Shown here in pieces: positions 21,057 to 32,470 of a DNA stretch of 64,000 bases. The notes beneath the pieces were generated by a model. That model searched no databases. It had not been told where the DNA came from and saw only the letters and a program-made list of their open reading frames with translations. The translations under genes were made by a program, and so were the position numbers. Source of the stretch: Lithospermum erythrorhizon (Eukaryota > Streptophyta > Magnoliopsida > Boraginales > Boraginaceae); assembly GCA_019722365.1 (NCBI GenBank), contig JADFUC010001541.1:88572-152571 (forward strand), in the 5' to 3' direction. Position 1 is the first letter of the stretch; each line of letters opens with the position of its first letter.

Positions 21057-23503
21057 ATCATCACAAAAGGGGTATAAAACATGTCAAGTAAGTCATAAAC
21101 AATGTCATAAATAAGCATAAACAAGACAATTGGTCCAAGCCATCATAGTCCCTTCAATTTATCTTCGGACCTCCGCTTCGCTTCATAAAGAAGGACATCC
21201 TATACCATCCGGCTGCCCTCATCATCATCAAGGATGTAGTCTCGATCCCAATCCCTCGAGAGGCACCATCACAGGTACCGGACCCGCTAACGCCAGGTCC
21301 TATCGCCCACCCTGGGCCTCCTCATCATCCGGCAGCCAAATACTTTTGTGGGCTCTCAACTTTTCATTACCATCGCCAAAAACAAGAGAGGAATTTCATA
21401 ATCTTTCACATAATCTTTTAAGTTTTTGTTTTCGATGATAATCCTCGATTCTCAATGACTTCAAGGTTTCTAACAATGTCATTTAGTCTTGCCTGTGGGT
21501 CTGAAATGTTTTACTCTCACTTCCCGGTGAGCTCTACCGCCACCATCATCATCATCTCTCATCATCATCATCATCTCGCCATCCTCGCCAAGTCCTCGTC
21601 AGCCATCCTCATCATCCGAAACACCGGACTCTCCAAGCCCACCTCCCGAATCCATTTCTGCCCATAATGGTTTGTATGGCTTTTCTATCTTCACGGTTAG
21701 CCATTTTAGCCTCCCACTTCCACCAAAGTCGATTATTATGATATGACGGTGCAAGTCCGAAGTAGTCCTCGGGTGATTCACGCGTTTCCCCACTCGCATA
21801 CCGGGAAACACCCTATCTCCTCCTCAAGATTCCATGATGCTACATAAGCATCCTGCAGAAGTGGTTGTCGCCTTCGTATTGCCTATCGAATGCCGCATAT
21901 GGAAGGCAATGAAGAGTGGTAGATTTATCCGTTGGCGACGCAAGAATTTGTAAGTCAGGGAGTTCACCAACCGACTCGGATTCCTATCCTGAGAACCCAC
22001 CTGAACCAATCGACTTTAATAATAAAAAAAGGCCCACAAACTCAGCTTCACCAGAGCATGCCGTTAGCACGGAAAACAATCAACAACCCCTTTCTTCCTA
22101 TAACCATTTCTAAACCCTCGACCGTTATTCAACCACACTGGTCACATCTCGCTTAATCGACTCAATCTCCTCACTCGGAGGCCACATATCCACAGCATAA
22201 CTTGCAAATCCATTTCCAGACAACCCGAAATCATCTCTAAAGTTTCTCAACTTATACTCGAAAGATCTACCACCATACTCCAACTTAATGTTCAAATTGT
22301 TACTACTAGAAGTGTGAATAACAACATGTTCATAAAAGAAATAAACCTAACTGAAGATATCGGAGGACTTACTCAAAAACTTCTCCCATTTATGAAATTT
22401 CAATTACTCCCGTAACGGAGTACCTCCAAATCTCCTCCATCATAGTAATATCCATCAAGTATATTGGGGTTGCCTTCCACTCTTCCCTCCTCTAGAGAGC
22501 AATTGATTCACATTTTCATAAGCCTCAGGATTTCCGAGGAACTTCCACCCCGTATACATTTACTTGCTCAAGATTTTGGGGTTTTGGGGTCCTCGCTCTC
22601 TTTTTTGGGTTGTTTGGCAGGTTAAGCCATTTTTTGTGAGAAATTTTGTCCCGGCCCAGAATTTTTGATGAATTTGCGGAAGGAAATGGTCAACGCGCGG
22701 ATTTGGTGAATTAGTTGGAAATTTTGGAATTGTGGTCGAAAATGGCGAAAAAACTACCAAATGGTATATATAGATCGAGTTCATCGAGACTCATTCGAGA
22801 CCTAGGGGTCCTGGCGAGGTCTCGGCGGGGCGCTTTTATCAGGTTATAACCGCCATCGGTGACCCATTCGGCGGGGGGTCTCGACGGGTCCGACGACGGA
22901 ATTTTGTTCGAGACCTCATCGGTAGCACGGGGTCTCTGGCCGGGGTCTCAATACAATATAGGGCAAGTTCTTTAACACCCCATCGACCCATTCGGCAGGG
23001 TCTCAATGGGGTCCGACGTATCGGTATGTTTTTGCTCGAGACCTCATCGGTAGTACGGGGTCTCTGGCTGTCTCGGCGGCCGCACGTCTCATTCACTGAC
23101 GGGGACCTCATCGGGACCTGGGGGTCACGATGGGGTCTCGATCCCACACACACAAAAGACCATTCATACATCCAAAAGCTCCACACAAATCACCCAACAA
23201 GCAAATCTCCACAAATAGACTCTCAAAACCAACCCGACGCACATCCAATCAAGGCAAACAACCAACATTCCAAATCACCGATCTTCAACAATGACACACA
23301 ATCATAATCCCTAATATCCACTTAAGAACCTCAACCAACTAATCCACAACCATTTTGGACAATTTCATCATTTGGCTCATCATCCCAATATAACAATATA
23401 GACATAATTTTAAGCACGTAAAGACGCAACAACATACAAGATGAAGATGGCAATGACAAGATAAAATTACTTTACTAGAAAGATCACATCCCTACTCTCA
23501 CGC
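21057..23503 (-). pseudogene. Sirevirus post-pol region with decayed reading frame
   Basis: Between RNase H and the 3' LTR lies about 2.4 kb outside the usual copia gene set. The minus strand from about 22560 down to 21590 is codon-like in shifting frames (MYTGWKFLGNPEAYENVNQL; LVNSLTYKFLRRQRINLPLF; FPGMRVGKRVNHPRTTSDL). This is where Sireviruses can carry an envelope-like or other extra ORF. It might also match the 'putative plant transposon protein' domain; I cannot decide. The part 22790-23150 has a cluster of GGTCTCGA motifs like those in the LTRs. Confidence 0.5.
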
Positions 23504-24100
23504 CTAATACGTTAAATCTGATCCTCCGGTAGTGGCTCGCGGAAGATGTCCGCAAGTTGACCATTTGTCCCTCACGTACTGGTGATCAATGTTTGCTTTT
23601 TGCACACGGGTCCCGGATGCAAGTTGATGACTAATTTCAATGTGCTTGGTCCTCGAGTGTTGCACCGGATTCTGGCAATATTTATGGCACGAAGTTGTCA
23701 CATAACACCGAACTTGTTCATATTTGATCCCGAAATCCTCCTGCCTGCTTCATCCAAAGCACTTCGAGCAACACACCCCATCACACATATTCTGCCTCCG
23801 CCGTTGACAATGCAACACTATTTTGCTTGTTGCTAGACCATGAGGTGAGGCTATGTCCTAAGAAGTGACATGTCCCACTTGTACTCTTCCTATCAAGTGT
23901 GCATCCCGCAAAATCCGCATCCGAGTATCCCAATAAGTTCAAAAGCTCTCGGCTCATCGGATACCAAAGCCCATAGTCAATTGTCCCTTTCACGCATCAA
24001 GGATCCTTTTAACTGCTTTTAAGATGAGACTCTTTGGACATGCTTGAAACGAGCACAAACACACGGCAAACATAATATCGGGTCTGTAGGTTTGCAAGAT
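23504..24100 (-). pseudogene. Sirevirus RNase H
   Basis: The minus strand 23993-23781 encodes LLGYSDADFAGCTLDRKSTS and ALSTAEAEYV, the copia RNase H signatures (catalytic D of YSDADFAG and E of AEAEY). It continues after a frameshift into 23701-23504 with NPVQHSRTKHIEI, the end of the domain. At least two frame breaks make it non-functional as read. Confidence 0.88.
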
Positions 24101-24129
24101 AAAGAAGGCTACCAATCATACTCGATATT

Positions 24130-24990
24130 TGTCTCATCGACACCAGTACCTCGCTTGCCCTCGGCCTAGCTATGGATGCTTTACACGGGAGTTCCGATCA
24201 CTTTTGCATCTTCCATCCCGAATTTCTTTATGAGTTCTTTCGAGAACTTGCTTTGGCTTATGAATATGCCGTCCACCATTTGCTTCACTTGGAGTCCGAG
24301 GAAGAAATTCAATTCTCCCATCATGCTCATCTCGAACTCACTTGTCATCATTTTAGCAAATTCCTCACACAACAAATCATTAGTAGAACCGAAAATAATA
24401 TCATCGACATAAATTTGAACTACTATGAGATGTTTGCCCTTGGTTTTAAGGAAAAGCGTGGAATCAAGCTTTCCCTTCTTGAACCCATTCGCAACTAAAT
24501 GTGTGCTTAACCTCTCATACCAAGCTCTAGGTGCTTGTTTTAAACCGTAAAGTGCTTTATCTAGTTTGAAAACGTGATGAGGATAGTTAGATCTTCAAAA
24601 CCCGGAGGTTGTTTTACAAAAACTTCCTCATCCAAGAAACCATTTAGAAAGCCGCTTTTGACATCCATTTGGTGTGCTTGAACCATGTGACTGGGCCGAA
24701 GGCTGTGAATAATACGAATGTGGATTCCAACCTAGCCACCGGAGCAAAAAGTTTCATCAACCACTCCTTCGATTTCTGATTATAACCGAACAACAAGACT
24801 TACTTTTTATTTACTAAAACAACACCGGTTTCGCTGTAAGTTTATTTCTAAAACCCATTTAGTCCCAATAATGCTTTATCAAAAGGTTTTTCAACTAAAT
24901 GCCAAACTTTGCATCTTTCAAATTGTTCAAGTTCTTTTTGCATGTATAAAATCCAACCGGATCTTCTAGGAGCTTGTTTAATATTAAGAG
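24130..24990 (-). pseudogene. Sirevirus reverse transcriptase
   Basis: The minus strand starts near W.LYMQKELEQFERCKVWHL (24990-24870). The catalytic YVDD lies at 24411-24400 in QIYVDDIIFGS. It ends with MGELNFFLGLQVKQM and KKFGMEDAKVIGTPV (24375-24181). These are standard Ty1/copia RT motifs in the right order. Frames change several times between 24600 and 24900. Confidence 0.88.
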
Positions 24991-25900
24991 GCACTACTTG
25001 AGACAAAAGCACTATGGAGACAAACATTATTTGTATATCGGTATATTCTCGGTATATCACCAAGAACGAGATCCGGGGATGATCTGATGATTCTCGCTCT
25101 CTAGGAAGATCTTCGTGTATCCGCCCATGGAGATAATCATCCACATCTTGCGGGTCACGATGATTATTAGTTTGCTCCCCCATAATTGATGCTTCCTCGT
25201 TTGATGCTTGGTTTTGAGGCTCATCAATTCTTTGAGAATTCCCATCCACATTAACACCTAATGAATCATCCTCATCTAATACAACTTTCTCAACAAACGG
25301 ATTAGATTCATCAAAGTCAACATGAATAGATTCTGCACACATTGATCCTTTTATTGTAGATTTATATATGCCTTACTGCTTTTTAGAACAACAACCAAGA
25401 AAGATCGCTTCATTAGATTTAGCGCCAAATTTACCTAATCTATCTTTGTGTTTAGAATAAAGCATTACATCCAAAACTTTAAAGAATCAATACGGTGGAT
25501 CTTACCATACCAAAGCTCGTAGTGAGTCTTATCAAGAATAGGTCTTAGAATACTCCTATTGATGTAAGACGCCGGTGTCCACGGCATGTCCTCAAAAGTA
25601 CTTTTGGCAAGTTGTGCTCATTCAACACGGCGCGACTCATTTGGAATAGTCCTATTCTTTCGCCTCTCCACGATTCCATTTTGCCTGAGTGTTCTTTGGT
25701 GCCGAAAAGTTGTGTTGGATTCCATACTCCCCACAAAACACATCGAACTCCTCATTTTCGAACTCACCTCCGTGATCGCTCCTTATGGCCTTGATTTTGA
25801 ATCCCTTTTCGTTCATGACCTTTCTACACAACTTAGCAAACTCTTTAAACGCATCACTTTTATTAGCAAGGCCAATTACCTGCAACCTCTAGCACGGGGT
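24991..25900 (-). pseudogene. Sirevirus integrase core and linker
   Basis: Minus-strand 25885-25652 reads EFAKLCRKVMNEKGFKIKAI and then SDHGGEFENEEF, the second catalytic Asp region of the copia integrase DDE core, followed by HNFSAPKNTQ. Next comes an acidic linker toward RT (ESIHVDFDESNPF, 25342 down). The core is cut by frameshifts near 25740 and 25650. Confidence 0.85.
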
Positions 25901-26059
25901 CTACAATAACAAAACATATTTGAGCCACCTAAACTCTCAATATCCATCTCACTCAAACAAGTCCATATGTAGCAAATCAAGCACATGGTTTGACGAACAA
26001 GATTTAAAGGCTTAAACGACGATTTATGCATTTTACCGAAGTCGACATGCACGCAAAGT

Positions 26060-26660
26060 TTAACCTTTTATAAAGAGATTAGGTAGGCCTCTAACATGTG
26101 AGTTTTTATGCAATTTAGATAACATTTCAATACTAGCATGGCCCAACCGTCGATGCCACAAACTCACGTCATCATGTACCACATTCATGCAAATATTACT
26201 CGCTTCAACCGAATCAAAATTAACATAATACACATTATTCGATCGATAACCATGTACAACAAATGAAGATGAAGCATTTGAAATAATACACTTATGTTTT
26301 GAAAACTTAACTTCATAATCATTTTCACACAATTGGCTCACACTTAGCAAATTAAACTTCACGCCATCAACAAGTAAAGTATTTTTAATTTGGAAACAAC
26401 CTTTCTTACCAATACATCCTTTACCTAGGATTTTGGCGGTTTCGTTGTTTGCGAACTTTACGTTTCCAACCGCCTTGTTTCCAAGCTTTAAAAAGAGTGA
26501 GGCATCTCCCGTCATATGCCTTGAACATCCGCTTATCCACCATCCAAATGTTTTTCTTTCGATTTAGCCGGCCTCCTACAACACAAATTTCACTTTCATT
26601 CGGTACCCAATGTGATTCAGGTCTCAGGGGTTGCAAGAGATGGATTTTCTTACGATCCAT
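26060..26660 (-). pseudogene. Sirevirus protease and pre-integrase region
   Basis: A DSG-type aspartic protease active site lies at about 26543-26528 on the minus strand but is split by one extra A, so the frame reads WMVDKRMFKAYDG instead of the usual D-S-G-C-S. From 26515 a 151-codon open stretch follows: MTGDASLFLKLGNKAVGNVK, LLSVSQLCENDYEV, then LWHRRLGHASIEMLSKLHKN, the GAG-pre-integrase and first His residues of the integrase zinc domain. Confidence 0.88.
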
Positions 26661-26829
26661 TTAGTCTTAGAGACTGGGGACATAAGGTGCCCATTCTCAC
26701 TAACTCAGACGACATTTTGAAGACTTATGATTTCCTTTTCACAATAAGTGTGAAGTGAACGCGGGTTCACGAATTTAATAATCGGATGACGGTTTATTAT
26801 TGGGAGTGATAGAGTTATCGTTTGAATAC

Positions 26830-27093
26830 CTAACCCCTTGGTTGACAACGTTGAGCCTCAAGAATTTCATTTAACTTGTTTGTTCTCACGGTGTGTGAGT
26901 TGAGAGATTTCTTGAGTTCAACATTTTCCAACTCAATCTTTTTAAGATTTTGTTTAAGCTCCAATTTTTCAAGAAAACCGTCATTTTTCAAATTGGAATC
27001 AAGCTTTAACAAAGTAACTTCATTCTCAAGAGAGTTGTTTTTGGCGAGCAAGCTTTTATTAGTTTTTGAAAGTTCTTTATTCTTTTTAAGCAA
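26830..27093 (-). pseudogene. Sirevirus gag-pol coiled-coil segment
   Basis: 87 codons on the minus strand are dominated by Lys, Leu, Glu and Asn in heptad-like spacing (NKELSKTNKSLLAKNNSLEN; LKKIELENVELKKSLNSH). A coiled coil between the zinc knuckle and protease is usual in Sirevirus Gag and may help Gag self-association. No enzymatic function is expected. Confidence 0.75.
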
Positions 27094-27318
27094 TTTTTCA
27101 AAGCTTTCTAATAACTCGTTATAATTGTTGCTTAGCTCGTCAAAATCACTACTTGATTTCTCATCATCACTACCAGGTCATCCGAGGGAGAAATAGAGTT
27201 CGTGAGGTACTCCATCGAAGTCTTCGCGCTTACGAGACACACCACGTTGCAAGTTTCCACTGAGTCGACTCGCTCTTCCGATTCGTCATCCCAAGTGGCT
27301 GTTGCAAGTTTTCTTGGG

Positions 27319-28382
27319 TCAGGGACCTCTTTGGCTAGACGCGGGCAATCCGCCTTGAAATGTCCGGGTTACATTCAAAGCACGCGATCTCCTTTGATTT
27401 CTTTTCCCCTCTTGTCTTGCCTTTCGCATTCCTTCTTCTTCGTGATTATCATATCTCTTGAAGCTTTTATGACCATGATCATTGTTGCTCTTTTTGAACT
27501 TGAGAAACCTTTTGAAGTCTCTAGCAAGCATGGCCATATCTTCATCATCTTCATCACTATCGCTTTTCTCATGAATTTTTTGTACTTTGGCCGCTACAAG
27601 AGCCACTTTCTTCTTGTCCCTCATTTCTCGAGCCTTGTTCTTTGCGATGACTTCCTCTTCGGCTTTCAAAGAACCAATGAGCTCTTGAGTGGGAAGAATT
27701 GGATATCTTGGCTTCATTGATCGCACAAACCTTTTGGCCGAACTCGATCGACGGTTTCTATGATTCTTCCATTTACTTTTCCAAGGAGAAAGTCTTTCCA
27801 GAGAATCCAAGTTGTTGATAATGGTATTGAACCTTGATGCATATCTTGACGGACTCTCCCGATACATTTCGAAGGTTTGATATTCCCTTGTCAAAAGTCG
27901 GACCGTGGTTTCACTTGACTAGAACTAACGCGAAGGAGCTTTTACCAAGTCCCATATTTCGCCGATTTCAGACTTTAACTCGAGCATATTCTTCCATACA
28001 CATTGTGACAAGTGAGGAATACGGATGGCCTTGGAATTCAACTCCACTTTTTGAGTTCCTCATCCCTTAGTACTCCATCCTCTTCTTTATCCACATCCTC
28101 CATTGGAACTTCTATCAAGGCGGCGCCCAATTCTCTTATGTTGGCCTCTTCCACTTTGGTCAAATTCCTATGAGCTCCGGCTTGAAGAATTTGATACTTC
28201 ATTGGAATGAGCGGACCCTTGATGATTATTCTCCATAATTTGTAGTCGATGCTTTGCACATGATACTTGAACGCGTTGCACCAATAATCATAGTTTGATC
28301 CGTCAAGCAATGGTGGCCTCGCACTTGACCTACCTTCAACACAAAAAGTTCCCGAGCTACCAATATTCCCGTTACTACCCAT
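27319..28382 (-). pseudogene. Sirevirus gag
   Basis: An ATG at 28382 opens MGSNGNIGSS..ARPPLLDG followed by SNYDYW and KLWRIIIKGP, the N-terminal signature of copia Gag (UBN2 type). After frame breaks near 28030 and 27740 the protein resumes with basic sequence ending in a CCHC zinc knuckle. At about 27384-27340 the C-F-E-C and G-H-F-K-A-D-C parts are in different frames, so one or more bases are missing inside the knuckle. The product forms the nucleocapsid of the element. Confidence 0.85.
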
Positions 28383-28426
28383 GATCTTTTTCTACAAGAT
28401 TTTAAGCTTAATTACGTAGAACACGA

Positions 28427-28438
28427 GCTCTGATACCA
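28427..28438 (-). promoter_or_regulatory. Sirevirus primer-binding site
   Basis: The minus strand reads TGGTATCAGAGC, two bases inside the 5' LTR edge. It is complementary to the 3' end of initiator methionine tRNA, the standard copia primer. Confidence 0.93.
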
Positions 28439-28440
28439 AT

Positions 28441-29781
28441 TGTTAGCCTAGATTCAACCTTAGAGGGGGTGAATAAGGTTTTAAGTTAAATTATTCCCTT
28501 TTTCGAGTTTTAATTTAACAATGCGGAATTAAAAAATAATAAGAATATGTTCTAATGTGATAACCCGATAACCTAAGCTCGAGAATGATTAGTCAACAAT
28601 AAAAACAATGAGATGATTAGTAATAATATAATGAAGACTTGAAGTAAAGAGTAAGGAAGAAGAAATAATAATACAATAAGATATTAGCGAAGCCTCGGGT
28701 TCCCTATCGCCGACTGCCTAGCTTTCCAACCTCGGGATTTTGGCAAAGATAACTAGCGCTTGAAGAAATGTTTGATTACACACAAGCAACTTCTCTCAAG
28801 CCTATTATCAAACACTTAGCCTACACTAAGTGACCCAAGCTACCCGCTAAGGATTTCAACTCCCAATCAACCTAGATTGGGAACCCAAGAACACACCTAG
28901 GATTTCAAAGTACTACTTCAACCTGTAATAGTAACCCCATGCTTCCCACACATGATTTCACCTAAAACAATAAATGTTTGAGAAAGAAATGAATTGTCAC
29001 ATTGAACTAGGAAATCAAAGATTATGCAAGAATAAACGCGAGAAAGTTATGACTTTTTGCCTGGCTTATCAAATAAATGCCTTTAAATTAGGTTTCAAAT
29101 AGTTGCAAAAGTTATTTAGGTTTTGAAAAGAGGGGCTTATAGCGCACAAATTTGAGCTGAAACGTCAGACGTGACCCTATCGAGACCAAGTCTCGATGGC
29201 TGGCGGGACTGTGGCAACGTGGCTATAAGCCCGCCCAAGGTATCTTATCGGTGAGGTCCGTGGTCTCGACATCGGGACCCTATCGAGACCCGGGGTCTCG
29301 GGCGGGGTCTCGACATCGCGGACTCGAGACCCTCTCGAAGGGGTCTCGATGGTTCGAGGGTTCAATTCCAAAATAAAGATCGTTTCAAGCTAATTCTCGA
29401 AACGAAATGCCACACAGTCATTTGTACGAGACTTAACCATGAATCAATCTATACTTAAGATTTGAAACTACGGACCTTCGATTTTCAAACACAATCAAAT
29501 AAAATGGCAAAAGTCTATACTCACAAATTTAAAACGACAAAATACTTAAGAGTAGAGTTTCCTTACAAACGCCTATTAATAAAGAAGAACACGAGCCTCG
29601 CTAGTACTGGCGTTTGTTTGACTCCATCAAATCTAGCCTCCCGAACTTCCCGACAACAATTTTAGCACTTGAACTTATTTAGAATAAACCTGAATACATG
29701 TTCACTCGAAAACGGGATTAGTTCGATTAAACAATTTGTTATCTTCAAAAATAGGTTTGAATGGAATCCTATTATTCAACA
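28441..29781 (-). repeat. Sirevirus 5' LTR
   Basis: TGTTAG...TTCAACA ends, adjacent PBS at 28427-28438 and TSD TTAGG at 29782-29786. The segment 29165-29360 holds at least eight GTCTCG/CGAGAC motifs in about 200 bp. Confidence 0.92.
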
Positions 29782-29786
29782 TTAGG

Positions 29787-30277
29787 CTCACTGCTCGCGG
29801 GTCAGAAGGCGAATCTCATAGCTGCATCTCGATCTGACCGGAGACTACAATAGATTCGCCTCAAGCCACCGTCGCTTGCACCGCCTACATATAACAACCG
29901 CATCTCTTTGCTTAATGGGGCCTCTACTCCAAGTTGATCAACTGGTGGCCCGTCGTCTGCCCGTAAGTACATTCAACTAGGAAAGGTGCTAGGCCTCAGC
30001 CTTGATACTCGCCTCGCGCTTGTACCGAGATCACCACTCAGCCTCTATACTTCATTTGGCTATCCGTCCGACTGGTTGTTCTCCAATATCTGTCGCAGAG
30101 GTTGATCCGTAACTACCTCCACCAGATGCGCCTCAAAGTATGGCTTCAACTTCCGGGCAACAACAATCAGGGCATACACCAGTTTCTCCGTTAGGGGATA
30201 TCTCGTCTCCGCCCCTCTCATGACCCGGCTAACATAGTACACTGGCCTCTGAACCTTCTCCTCCTCCCGGATGAGAC
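29787..30277 (-). pseudogene. Tat RNase H, proximal part
   Basis: The minus strand gives LIREEEKVQRPVYYVSRVMR, then YPLTEKLVYALIVVARKLKP and VVTDQPLRQILENNQSDGR, the RT-connection and RNase H start of Ty3/gypsy elements. It breaks into the Sirevirus at 29786 and resumes at 19420. At the other edge it is cut by the LTR that begins at 30278. Confidence 0.85.
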
Positions 30278-31472
30278 TGATAAGTGTTTATTATATAGTG
30301 TTTCGAGGCCCTAATTACGTATTATTGATGTTATTTTTTACCTTTAATCCGATATATAATTTGCACTTGTTTTTGTTTTATTTGAGTTTAGGTAATTATC
30401 TAAGAAAAGTGGAAGGAATCGGCCTCGAATTGGAAGATATGGAAAGCAAATTCAATTAAGATTTATATGAGTCAGCTTTATCCAAGAATAGGTGATTCGC
30501 CCATCATTAGGTTATGGCAACCTATAAAGAGGAGCAGCTAGAGTAAAAAGAACATTCTCAATTTCCGTAGTTAAGTCATCAACTTTGTTGGAGCTATGCC
30601 ATTCACATTGAAGTCGGGTGTTAAGAAATTGAGAAATCAATTATGATTGCGCATAAAGGCGGTTAGTGTTGATTACTTTTTATTGGTTTGAACATTTTTA
30701 ATTCAAGTTATTTTTATTGTTGCGATTTAATGCCATTAATTTCATGTATTTATTTATGTCTTTTGTATTATGAACTAATTTTATTATTAGTCGACCATGA
30801 TGTAGTCGATCGGATGATTTGATTTTTCTTGAGTTAATTTATTTCAGCTTTCATAATTTTATTATTGTGCATAATTAGTATTTAATATTCGATATCAATA
30901 TTAAGTCGCTTATATAAGGATTCATTGCTAGAAATAGGGTTGTCACTACTTAATTAATAATCGTAACACATGTTTCAATTCACTACAGATATAAAATGCC
31001 ACGTGCAATTTAATAAGCATATGTCATAAGAAGATCTCCTATTTTAAGCTATCATGTAGATATAGCTAGTTTCTTAGAGACTTAATTGGTGTTAATCGAG
31101 AAAGCAATATCAATTGTATAGAATGCTTGCTATGAACTAATAAGTAACTACTAAAGGTTGAATCGACGATCCGATTGAATCATGTGTCCCGACTATACTT
31201 CGAGTACAAGATAATCCACTACTTTTGCATTCAGCTAGTATTAGCTAATTTAATTGCTTAGTCAATTTAGTGAAGTAGTCTAGATAAAATTTACTTGAAT
31301 TATTAGTTAATTAAGGATTAAGAAAAGGCCTAGTACTTAAGATATCGAATCTATGGCAGGACGATACTGCTCTTATTCATTATATTATTTGACACAATCT
31401 CGACTCCTCGACCCGAACACATAAATCGTGATGTCGTAAGGACACTACCGAGCCGAATTTTGAAACCGGCCA
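30278..31472. mobile_element. Solo LTR at the Tat RT/RNase H junction
   Basis: The 1195-bp unit starts TGATAAGTG and ends GAAACCGGCCA. It is flanked by GAGAC (30273-30277) and GAGTC (31473-31477), a target duplication with one mismatch. The Tat reading resumes beyond it. Size and TGAT start match the solo LTR at 17191-18372, so a related family is possible, though similarity by eye is weak. Confidence 0.6.
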
Positions 31473-31477
31473 GAGTC

Positions 31478-32470
31478 GCGGTGACGCCGCCTCAGAATCG
31501 ACGCGCTACAACAACCGCCGGCACTCATAAGTACGCCTTCAACTCTTCTTGAAAGGACCACACCGGAGTAAATTCAAACTCTCCCCTTCTGATGGCCTTG
31601 AAAAATGAAAACTCCTATCCCTCACTCGATATGAACCGGGTTGGGTGGAAGCCATCCTTCCCGCCAAGCGCCGAGCCTGGGTCCGCTGATTCTCGCATGG
31701 CTCGCACCGCCTCTATTTTGCTCCGATTAGGCTCGATTCTTTGTCGGGCCGATCATATAGCCAAGGAATTTTCTAGAGGTCACTCCAAAGACACACTTAT
31801 TTGGGTTGAGCCGAAGCTTATACCTCCGCAAGTTATCAAAGCTCTCTGAGATCGCGCCATGATCCGCTGTTTCTACCCACTGGCTTTGTTACGTCAATCC
31901 ACATAGATCTCCATGTTCCGCCACATAAAGGAGAACACCTTGTCGACTCATCCTCCGTACGGCCTCATGTTTCTTCAAGCCGAAGGCCATGACCTTCAAA
32001 GAATAAATGAAATACTCCGCCATAAACGCGGTCTTCCACATCCTCCGCCATTTAATATCCGATGGTACCTCGAAAGTATCCAGAAATCAACCATCTTATA
32101 CCCGGCCTGGAAATAACCAAATTCTATAACATATTAGGCGCAGGGTAACAATCCTTCAAAGTGTGTCTTATTGATGCTGGTGAAGTCCGTGCACATCCGC
32201 CAATGCCTCACATTAGGGCTTTGGGACTAGCACTACATTGAAGCCACTCATCGCTGGGAAACAAGAGTTCCCGGATTGCCTTTGCCCCTTCCAGCTTTAT
32301 CCACCTCCTCCCGGATGGCCTCTCCTTTCTCCTCCAAGAAGGTCCGCTTCTTCTGCTTGATGGGCTTGTAATGCGGATCAACATACAACCGGTGAACTAC
32401 CCGAGCATATCTTTGGGCTCCCAAGATATCCTCATACTCCCCGAGGACTCGGATGAGCATGGCCTGCCCG
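31478..32470 (-). pseudogene. Tat reverse transcriptase
   Basis: The minus strand opens near 32460 with RVVHRLYVDPHYKPIKQKKR and EEKGEAIREEVDKA, the N-terminal RT signature of Tat/Athila-type elements. The catalytic region MEIYVD lies at 31911-31897, with the next Asp out of frame by one base. A later stretch FFKAIRRGEFEF (about 31600) is the RT thumb. There are many single-base frameshifts. Confidence 0.8.

Larger units (their letters stand above)
19421..29781 (-). mobile_element. Complete Sirevirus (Ty1/copia, SIRE type), TSD TTAGG
   Basis: The element is 10,361 bp. LTRs of 1338 bp (19421-20758) and 1341 bp (28441-29781) both start TGTTAGCCTAGATTCAACC and end TTATTCAACA. TTAGG flanks it at 19416-19420 and 29782-29786. 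PBS, gag, protease, integrase, RT and RNase H follow in minus-strand order (INT before RT, as in copia). Sirevirus traits are the large size, a coiled-coil gag extension, several polypurine tracts before the 3' LTR and a long post-pol region. All genes carry frameshifts, so it is not autonomous as written. It sits in the RNase H gene of the Tat element. Confidence 0.92.

Noticed and set aside
27202..27720. 172-codon plus-strand open frame
   Set aside because: It is the opposite-strand shadow of the Sirevirus gag gene.
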